From the NCBI GenBank assembly GCA_022865625.1, contig JALHTB010000088.1, positions 1 through 5,023 on the forward strand: DNA of 5,023 nucleotides, written 5' to 3'. Shown piece by piece: positions 1-5,023 of the stretch (the first letter of the stretch is position 1; each line of letters opens with the position of its first letter). The notes beneath the pieces are model-generated. The model did not search any database. It had not been told where the DNA came from and worked only from the letters and a program-made list of their open reading frames with translations. The stretch comes from Candidatus Bathyarchaeota archaeon (GTDB lineage Archaea > Thermoproteota > Bathyarchaeia > 40CM-2-53-6 > FEN-987). The position numbers and the translations under genes are program-made.

Positions 1-28
1 CATTACGCTAAGCTCCAAAGGTGTTTCT

Positions 29-33
29 GAGGT
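29..33 (+). promoter_or_regulatory. Shine-Dalgarno site of the MEDS gene
   Basis: The sequence GAGGT lies 9 bases before the ATG at 43 and matches the archaeal/bacterial anti-Shine-Dalgarno consensus. It decides the start of the MEDS gene: the true start is upstream of the in-frame TAG at 109-111. The GTG at 139, just after that TAG, has no comparable site. An overlapping ATG at 39 is in another frame. Confidence 0.7.
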
Positions 34-42
34 CGCTGATGG

Positions 43-630
43 ATGAAGAACCAGGAGATAGTCGATTTCGTTAAGGAGCTGAAGCCTACTGACCATGTCA
101 TAATGTTCTAGTCGAAGAAGCCTGAAGACAAGCGCGAAGTGCTCTTCACTTACTTGAAGGCTGGGTTGGATCATGGTGAGGCTGCTGCATACGTTGCCAC
201 ACAGGAATCCCCTGACGAGATCATGGATAGTATGCGCTCGTTTGGAGTTGACGTGGACAGGTTTGAGAGATCCGGAGCCTTGCGTGTTCTCTCCTACAAG
301 GACTTCTACTTCAAGGGGGGCAGGTTCAGCATACAAGAGACCCTGAAACTCTGGAAAACATTCTTGGACGAGGTTACGGCGAAAGGGTTCAAAGTTTTCA
401 GAGTCACTGGCGAGATGGCTTGCTTCTTCGAGAAGAAGATGGTTAAGGAACTCCTCGAGTATGAGAACGCATTGCATGGAGTGCTTGAGCTGCCTCTGAC
501 TGCAATCTGCGCCTACGATACAGAAGCCGTAGCCAAAGAGGGGAAAGGAGGACTCTACCTGGACCTGATCAAGGCTCATAGGTCTGTAATCATCACGGGT
601 CCAGCGGGCGGCGTTGTGAGCAGCTACTGA
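43..630 (+). CDS. MEDS-domain sensory protein, interrupted by one in-frame TAG
   Basis: This encodes a stand-alone MEDS domain (methanogen/methylotroph DcmR sensory domain), a cytoplasmic RecA-like fold thought to sense small hydrocarbon or C1-type ligands. From the ATG at 43 it spans 195 codons, close to the size of a MEDS domain alone, and no helix-turn-helix or kinase module is attached. Family-typical segments are DHVIMF near codons 17-22, FTYLKAGLDHGEAAAYVA near 35-52, FGVDVDRFERSGALRVLS near 67-84, the YFKGGRFS segment, and a C-terminal RSVIITGPAGGVVSSY. Codon 23 is TAG, where the family usually has Tyr (the ...FY... position), and the flanks on both sides fit the family without a gap or frameshift. 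A start at GTG 139 would lose the first core strand and has no ribosome binding site. The gene ends in tandem TGA-TAA. It is either a recently broken gene, a base error or an amber-readthrough gene. The family call is firm; the functional status is open. Confidence 0.8.
109..111 (+). other. In-frame TAG at codon 23 of the MEDS gene
   Basis: The context is ATG-TTC-TAG-TCG-AAG. Upstream residues (DHVIMF) and downstream residues (SKKPEDKREVLFTYLKAGL) align continuously with the expected MEDS N-terminus, and the missing position is normally Tyr. One base change from TAT or TAC gives TAG. No frameshift is needed. It may be a nonsense mutation, an assembly error or a decoded amber codon. Confidence 0.75.
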
Positions 631-856
631 TAAGCGTGCATGAATACGACCACCCGGCGTCTAGTCAACCCGGTCATCTATTCGGCGGTCTCTCCGATGC
701 AACGGCTGGACGGGAGGACTTTGATCATTCCATGAATGGTGGTTGAAGCCCGAAGACAGCAACTCAAATTTCTGGCGCGTCACCTTTGAATTGGTCTTCA
801 CTGATTCTTTGCCTGCCTGTACGGATTTCACTGGTTTCAGCCGCTGTCGGAGCGCC

Positions 857-863
857 GAGGAGG
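857..863 (+). promoter_or_regulatory. Shine-Dalgarno-like site before ATG 870
   Basis: GAGGAGG, continuing into more G, lies 6 bases before an ATG at 870, with near-ideal complementarity and spacing. It is the main reason to think a short gene began here, although the frame from that ATG closes after 17 codons. Confidence 0.4.
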
Positions 864-869
864 GGCGCA

Positions 870-975
870 ATGACAAGAAGTACCCAACAAATAGAGGAGG
901 GAAGAGAAAGATTTGCTCTATGAGATAGCTCAATGGCGTATTCGCAAAGAGAACAGCGAGAAACATCTTGAGTGA
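870..975 (+). pseudogene. Possible short gene broken by a one-base frameshift
   Basis: The product is not recognised. From ATG 870 the frame reads MTRSTQQIEEGRERFAL and then stops at TGA 921-923. Removing one base from the GGG run at 899-901 joins this start to a second frame that reads IEEEEKD followed by LLYEIAQWRIRKENSEKHLE and ends at TGA 973-975. The joined product would be about 34 residues, charged and helical, like the N-terminal or linker helix of a regulatory protein. The good Shine-Dalgarno site upstream supports the start. The disruption lies in a short G run, so a sequencing or assembly error is possible, as is real decay of a longer gene. With so few residues this could also be chance. 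Confidence 0.25.
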
Positions 976-1337
976 CTGATTCGGGGTCTCCCAGTGGAAC
1001 TTCTCCCGAAGATTAGGGTGATCCCTGCGAGTTACTTGAGTAATCACCTCTTCTCGTCACATGAGAGTGACTGACCATACCCTTGCGACCTGTAGTAATG
1101 CGGCGCTCCATATTCCGCTTTGTCAAAGAAGGCAACGCAATTGGTCACTCGTTTTCCTCTGAACGTCACGCACATGCATGATGATGTATTTACCGACGTC
1201 AATTGCGCTGGTGGAGCACTCTATGGTTTGAAGGAATCTAGTGGGGGATTCGAGCGTGTCTACGTAATGTTAATGCTCTCCAGGAGAATATTGAGAGTGA
1301 CCTGCTGGTCGCAAGGAATTCTGACCTGGTCGGGTCG

Positions 1338-1652
1338 GTGTTGCTCATGACCGAGTGTAGTGGACTCAAGGAGGCTCTGCTCCACGCCATTGACGATGGT
1401 CTAGCAGTGCCTGGGGAGATTGTGAGGACAGCGATCTATGATCGTATCGAGCGAAGCTACCAACTTAGGCGAGAGGAGATCCCTGACCACCTTGAGACCT
1501 TCCACAAAGCGTTTCAAGACTTACTGGGCGCCAGCGCCAAGGTCATGGAGAAAATCATCGCAAAGAACCTCTACACCAGCCTCGGATTGAAATTTACAGA
1601 GCACGCGACCTGGACACTAGTTGACTATGTGAACCACACCAAGAGGAGTTAA
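1338..1652 (+). CDS. NitrOD5-like small archaeal output-domain protein
   Basis: This small soluble protein of about 100 residues resembles the archaeal NitrOD5 (Nitrosopumilus output domain 5) family. Those proteins or domains occur alone or joined to sensory modules in Thaumarchaeota and relatives; their biochemical role is not established. Recognisable parts are KEALLHAIDDGLAVPGE, TAIYDRIERSYQLRREEIP, an amphipathic stretch FHKAFQDLLGASAKVMEKII, and a C-terminal LGLKFTEHATWTLVDYVNH. No membrane segment or signal peptide is seen. The start is uncertain: GTG 1338, TTG 1341 and ATG 1347 are all possible and none has a strong ribosome site. The frame stays open back to a TAG at 1239-1241, and residues such as NALQENIESDLLVARNSDLV in that extension look plausibly coding, so the true protein may be longer. 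It ends in TAA four bases before the histidine kinase, which implies co-transcription and a shared pathway. The family assignment is from memory of its pattern and is moderately sure. Confidence 0.65.
   Translation: MLLMTECSGLKEALLHAIDDGLAVPGEIVRTAIYDRIERSYQLRREEIPDHLETFHKAFQDLLGASAKVMEKIIAKNLYTSLGLKFTEHATWTLVDYVNHTKRS
1643..1648 (+). promoter_or_regulatory. Shine-Dalgarno site of the histidine kinase
   Basis: GAGGAG lies 8 bases before the ATG at 1657 and within the last codons of the upstream gene. This fixes the kinase start and supports translation from a shared transcript. Confidence 0.7.
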
Positions 1653-1656
1653 GGGA

Positions 1657-4600
1657 ATGACTGAACAGACGAGTAACGGTGAGGGTTCGAATCAGCCCGG
1701 CGGCACTCCCGCCCGAAAAGACACGCATGCAGAAGACCAACGGCTTCTAGGAGAACTTGTGGAAACTGCTGGAAACCTGATTGTTCTAACCGACCCGGAC
1801 GGGCGAATCATCCTGTTCAACCACGCCTGTGAGGAGCTGACCGGCTACCGGCGAGACGAAGTCCTAGGAAAGACGATCCCTGAATTATTCCTACCTCCGG
1901 AATGGGTGCCCATAGTTCAGAAACGCTTCGCTGACCCATACGCGCCTGAAGTGCGTGCACCCCACGAGAACCCGTGGCGGACGAAATCAGGCGAAGAACG
2001 CATAATCGAATGGCGCTGCACAGTCATCCCTTCCCCCGAAGACGGAAGACCCTGCATACTAGGAACAGGCACAGACATCACCGAACGCAAGCGAGCGGAG
2101 GAGGCGTTGAGGGAGAGCGAGGAACGTTTCCGCTAGGCGATGGAGGCAACCAGTGATGGTTTGTGGGACTGGAACGTGGAAACTGGTGCGGTCTATTACA
2201 GTCCAGCCTACTATCGGATGCTCGGTTATGAGCCTGGTGAGCTTCCAGGTCTTGCACAATCTTGGATGGATCTCATTCATCCTGACGAACGGGACGGGGT
2301 TTTGCGAAGCAACCAAGACTGCATTGAGAATCGGATCCCGAATTTCAAGATAGAATTCCGGATGAGGACCAAGAGCGGCGGGTGGAAATGGATTCTAGGG
2401 CGAGGAAGAGCAAGCGCCCGAGACGCCAACGGTCGAGCGCTCCGAATGATCGGAACCCATGAGGATATCACCGAACGCAAGCGGATGGAGGAGGAGGCTC
2501 GGACTCTAGCAAGATTTCCGGCTGAAAACCCGAACCCCGTGCTACGGCTAGATAAGAATGGAATTGTTCTAGCCACAAATGAAGCGAGTAAAACACTGCT
2601 AGCAGAGTGGAAACCTGAGGTTGGGCAAGCTGCTCCAAAGTTCTGGTGCGACCTAGCTTCCGAGGCCCTTTCCACCGGGCTAAGCAAGAACATTGACATC
2701 GAGTCTGATGGCAAGTTCTATTCGTTCTTTGTCAAGCCGATCACGGAAGCGGGTTACGTCAACCTCTATGGAAGAGACATCACGGAACGCAAGAAATTGG
2801 AGGACGAGATACGGGAGAGAGAGAAGAAGTATCGAACGCTCTTGGAGGGTTTGAGCGAAGCCGTATACCGTATGTCTTTGCCCGACGGCAAATATGAATA
2901 TTTCAGCCCGCAGGCCAAAGCCGTTTTTGGATACAGTGCAGAGGAGTTTCTTGGAACCCCGCTCCTGATAGGAAAGATAGTGCATCCGGATTTCGCCAAG
3001 TATTTCGAGGAGAAGTGGGCGGACCTCTTAGAGGGCAAGGTGCCTCCGACTTACGAATACAAGATAGTCGATCCCAAAGGAAATGAGCGGTGGATACTCC
3101 AATCGAACAAAGGAATATTCGACGACAAAGGGCGCATCGTCGCAATAGAAGGTGTCTGTCGAGACATCAGTGAGGAGAAGCGAGCGGAGGAGGCGTTGCG
3201 TCGCCAGGCCGAAGAGCTGGCTGCACTTCAAACAACCGTCCTCGACATTACCGGTCCACACGATTTGCCCATACTGCTCCAGACAATCGTCGAACGGGCG
3301 GCACGACTAGTGGGCGCCCCCGCTGGAGGGATGTACCTATGTGATCCAGCGAAGCATGAAGCTCGCTGTGTGGTCAGCTACAACACCCCACACGACTACA
3401 CGGGGACAGTACTCAAGTACGGTGAAGGCGCCGCTGGCATCGTAGCCCAGACCGGAGAACCACTCGTCGTTGATGACTATCGCAGCTGGCAAGGCCGAGC
3501 CACTGTCTTCGAGGAGAAGCGGCCTTTCACGGCCGTACTCACGGTGCCCATGATCTGGCAGGGCCGGGTGACAGGCCTGATCGACGTCCTCGACGATACC
3601 GCGTCCCGCCGCTTCACACGGGCAGATCAGGAGCTGCTGACGCTCTTCGCCAACTATGCCGCCATCGCCGTCGAGAACACGCGGTTGCTGGAGCAGGAGA
3701 AGCGTCATGCCGAGGAGCTTACACGTTACTCGACAAACTTGGAACATCTCGTTCTTGAGAGGACGAGAAAACTAGGACAGAGCGAGAGGAGATTCAGAGA
3801 GCTGGCTGACCTGCTTCCGCAGATCGTATTCGAAATCGATGAGAAGGGCAATCTCACTTTTCTCAACCACGTCGGATTCGCATTGACAGGCCACACGCCG
3901 GATGAGTTGCGTGGAGGCTTGAACGTCTTCCAAATGTTCGCCGTCGAGGATCATGAGAGAGCGAGGAAGGGCATTCAGAGAATCCTAAGCGGCGAGACAA
4001 TCGGCGGGAGGGAATATGTGGCATTGAGGAAGGACGGCAGCACTTTCCCGGTCATGGTGCACACGAGCGCCATCGTTCAAGAAGGCAAAGGCGTCGGGTT
4101 GAGAGGAATCGCGGTAGACATCACAAACCCGAAACGCATGGAGGAACAGCTTCGAACCTCAAGGGAACGACTAGACTTCTTGATCACCTCGAACCCGGCG
4201 GTCATCTTCTCCGGGAAGCCTCACAGTGACTTGGCGGATTTCGACATGACCTATCTGAGCAGAAACCTCACATCAATGCTCGGCTATGAACCTCAAGAAT
4301 TCATCGATGATCCAAGGTTCTGGGACAAACACGTTCATCCAGAAGACCGGCACCGCGTATTGGCCAGTCTGCCACGCTTCTTCAAGGATGGTCATGTTGG
4401 GTACGATTACCGCTTCCTGCACAAGGATGGCACGTACCGTTGGGTGCATGAAGAAGTGAAAGCAATACCTGATTCAACCGGCAAGCCAGTGGAGGTCATC
4501 GGGTACTGGACCGACATAACCCAGCAGAAGTTGATGGAGCAGGAGCTTGTGAGATCTCAACGGTTTGCCACAATCGGAGAGACGGCGGCGATGGTGGGTC

Positions 4601-5023
4601 ACGACCTCCGAAACCCACTACAAGGCATGACAGGCGCCATACACTATCTCAAAACCAAAGAGGACTCAAAGTTGAGCAAGGAAGGGAAAGAGATGCTCCA
4701 GCTAATCCAGGAAGACATAGGACGTTCTGACAAGATCATAAACGACCTCCTAGAATACTCGAAGGAGTTGCGTCTCGAACTCTCCGAGACCAACGTGAAA
4801 TCGATCACACAAGACGCCCTGGCAAAAGTTAAGATTCCGAAGAGAGTGCGCGTGGTCAACTCAACCAAGAACCAGCCACCGATGAAGCTGGACGTGGAGA
4901 AGATGAGACGAATCTTCCTGAACCTCACACTGAACGCCGTTGACGCCATGCCTAAAGGAGGCACACTCACAATCGCAAGCGCCAGATCCGACGACAACGT
5001 TCACATAACCTTCAAAGACACAG
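1657..5023 (+). CDS. Multi-PAS/GAF sensor histidine kinase, 3'-partial, with one in-frame TAG
   Basis: This is a cytoplasmic sensor kinase that would autophosphorylate on His and pass the phosphate to a response regulator not seen here. There is no signal peptide or membrane segment. Domains in codons from ATG 1657: polar N-terminus 1-27; PAS1 about 28-146, ending TDITERKRAEEAL; TAG at codon 160; PAS2 161-275 (SDGLWDWN, LGYEPGEL, IHPDER); a shorter PAS3 283-378 (AENPNPVLRLDKNGIVLATN); PAS4 389-508; GAF about 530-680; coiled coil 680-708; PAS5 709-828; PAS6 834-963 (HPEDR); HisKA from about 965 with H-box GHDLRNPL and phospho-acceptor His982; HATPase with N-box NLTLNAVDAM (key Asn1093) and the first residues of the DxG box (Asp1121) at the window edge. 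It lacks further ATP-lid motifs only because the window ends. PAS and GAF ligands cannot be read from the sequence. Apart from the TAG at 2134-2136 the frame is open throughout. If that TAG terminates, a 159-residue PAS fragment results, and ATG 2140 could start a kinase lacking PAS1, though with a poorly spaced ribosome site. Confidence 0.88.
2077..2093 (+). repeat. PAS-linker direct repeat, copy A1
   Basis: The 17-base sequence ATCACCGAACGCAAGCG encodes the end of the ITERK linker after PAS1. It is repeated exactly at 2467-2483 after PAS2, and a related copy lies near 2776. Exact identity at the DNA level, not just the protein level, suggests internal duplication or gene conversion among PAS units. 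Confidence 0.65.
2089..2109 (+). repeat. PAS-linker direct repeat, copy B1
   Basis: A 21-base stretch encoding KRAEEAL at the PAS1/PAS2 linker, just before the in-frame TAG. It is identical to 3178-3198 at the PAS4/GAF linker, about 1.09 kb downstream. It overlaps the end of linker repeat A1. Confidence 0.65.
2134..2136 (+). other. In-frame TAG at codon 160 of the histidine kinase
   Basis: The context is TTC-CGC-TAG-GCG-ATG. It falls in the standard inter-PAS motif, here ESEERFR-TAG-AMEATSDGLWDW, where homologous linkers commonly have a hydrophobic residue (as in ERFRLALEA). TTG to TAG is one base change. The same frame then runs nearly 2.9 kb to the window end without another stop. A GAGG at 2119-2122 is 17 bases from ATG 2140, too far for a good reinitiation signal. 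Confidence 0.8.
2467..2483 (+). repeat. PAS-linker direct repeat, copy A2
   Basis: Exact second copy of the 17-base linker repeat found at 2077-2093. It is followed by a similar but not identical GA-rich stretch encoding the start of the next linker helix. Confidence 0.65.
3178..3198 (+). repeat. PAS-linker direct repeat, copy B2
   Basis: Exact 21-base copy of 2089-2109, encoding KRAEEAL at the end of PAS4. It lies at the left edge of the GC-rich GAF segment and is a plausible recombination junction. Confidence 0.65.
3241..3720 (+). other. GC-rich GAF-domain segment inside the kinase
   Basis: This segment encodes the GAF domain and the start of the following helix. By hand count 3481-3720 is about 65% G+C (155 of 240), 3421-3480 is 60%, and 3241-3420 is 57-60%. 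The flanks are lower: 3061-3120 is 42% and 3721-3780 is 45%. Codons in the segment favour C and G at third positions (GCC, GTC, CTG, ATC). The change at the right edge is abrupt. The protein reads as a standard soluble GAF domain, with LPILLQTIVERAARLVGA at its start and FANYAAIAVENTRLLEQE at its end. Confidence 0.6.

Larger units (their letters stand above)
631..1337. other. Gene-poor stretch with no convincing intact gene
   Basis: All three + frames are broken repeatedly by stops, and the open stretches give no recognisable protein. The longest minus-strand frame (661-1047) shows no family features. The only item with gene-like signals is the short frameshifted reading at 870-975. I see no tRNA, no CRISPR-type repeat, no clear archaeal TATA/BRE pair and no T-rich terminator. 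Two small inverted repeats lie close together: TTACT/AGTAA at 1032-1043 and GTCAC/GTGAC at 1056-1071. Both have five-base arms and carry little weight. The stretch may be degraded coding sequence, or a spacer that includes the promoter for the downstream NitrOD5-kinase pair. Confidence 0.55.

Noticed and set aside
743..928. 61-codon + strand frame starting with TTG
   Set aside because: No ribosome site, no recognisable motif and low-complexity basic C-terminus. It overlaps the better-supported Shine-Dalgarno/ATG at 857-872 in another frame.
661..1047. 128-codon open frame on the minus strand in the gene-poor region
   Set aside because: It starts with GTG, has only a weak purine stretch upstream, shows no recognisable domain, and runs against the direction of every supported gene. 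It is probably chance in a stop-poor stretch.
1032..1071. Two adjacent small inverted repeats (TTACT/AGTAA and GTCAC/GTGAC)
   Set aside because: Arms are only five bases and there is no T tract or known operator pattern. Such repeats are expected by chance in 700 bases.
1098..1181. Short + frame reading MRRSIFRFVKEGNAIGH and on to 27 residues
   Set aside because: It looks mildly protein-like but has no ribosome site, is very short and is followed by two consecutive TGA codons. Not enough to call a gene.
1120..1350. 76-codon + frame starting with TTG
   Set aside because: It overlaps the likely N-terminal part of the NitrOD5-like frame, lacks a ribosome site and ends in Cys/Trp-rich sequence typical of a wrong frame.
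1684..1693. GGTTCGAATC, resembling a tRNA T-loop
   Set aside because: The flanking bases do not form a T stem or acceptor stem, and the sequence lies within the start of the kinase coding region.
2059..4997. Several minus-strand open frames (2059-2316, 2277-2714, 2680-2985, 3337-3747, 4644-4997)
   Set aside because: They lie opposite the PAS/GAF/kinase frame, whose translation is clearly recognisable. Their own products show no domains, so they are antisense shadows.

Overview
The window looks like chromosomal DNA of an uncultivated archaeon. The evidence is a free-standing MEDS sensory protein, a small NitrOD5-like archaeal output-domain protein, a soluble multi-PAS histidine kinase whose core (H-box GHDLRNPLQG, then a NDLLEYS helix) is of a type I associate with Bathyarchaeia/Thaumarchaeota-like archaea, and GAGG-type Shine-Dalgarno sites. 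The lineage is inferred from protein style only. All supported genes are on the + strand.

Layout. (1) Positions 43-630: a MEDS-domain protein with a strong Shine-Dalgarno site at 29-33. Its frame is interrupted by one TAG at 109-111, exactly where the family normally has an aromatic residue. (2) Positions 631-1337: about 700 bases with no convincing intact gene. It holds a possible short frameshifted gene at 870-975 behind a good Shine-Dalgarno site. (3) Positions 1338-1652: a ~100-residue NitrOD5-like protein with an uncertain start. (4) Positions 1657 to the window end: a very large cytoplasmic sensor histidine kinase, four bases downstream of the previous stop. Its domain order is PAS-TAG-PAS-PAS-PAS-GAF-coiled coil-PAS-PAS-HisKA-HATPase, and it is cut off inside the ATPase domain. 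A second in-frame TAG (2134-2136) sits at the first PAS/PAS junction, and the frame is otherwise open for 3.36 kb.

How they fit together. MEDS and PAS/GAF domains are sensory, NitrOD5 is a predicted output domain and HisKA/HATPase is the phosphotransfer module, so this resembles a small-molecule signalling locus. The NitrOD5-like gene and the kinase are probably co-transcribed. No response regulator is visible before the window ends.

The main point of interest is the pair of isolated in-frame TAG codons. Both lie in otherwise undamaged, homology-consistent frames, while the visible terminators of supported genes are TGA/TAA and TAA. This could reflect amber reassignment or suppression (for example pyrrolysine), recent nonsense mutations, or base-call errors. 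The window alone cannot decide. A second observation is a sharply bounded GC-rich GAF segment inside the kinase, which suggests domain-level acquisition.
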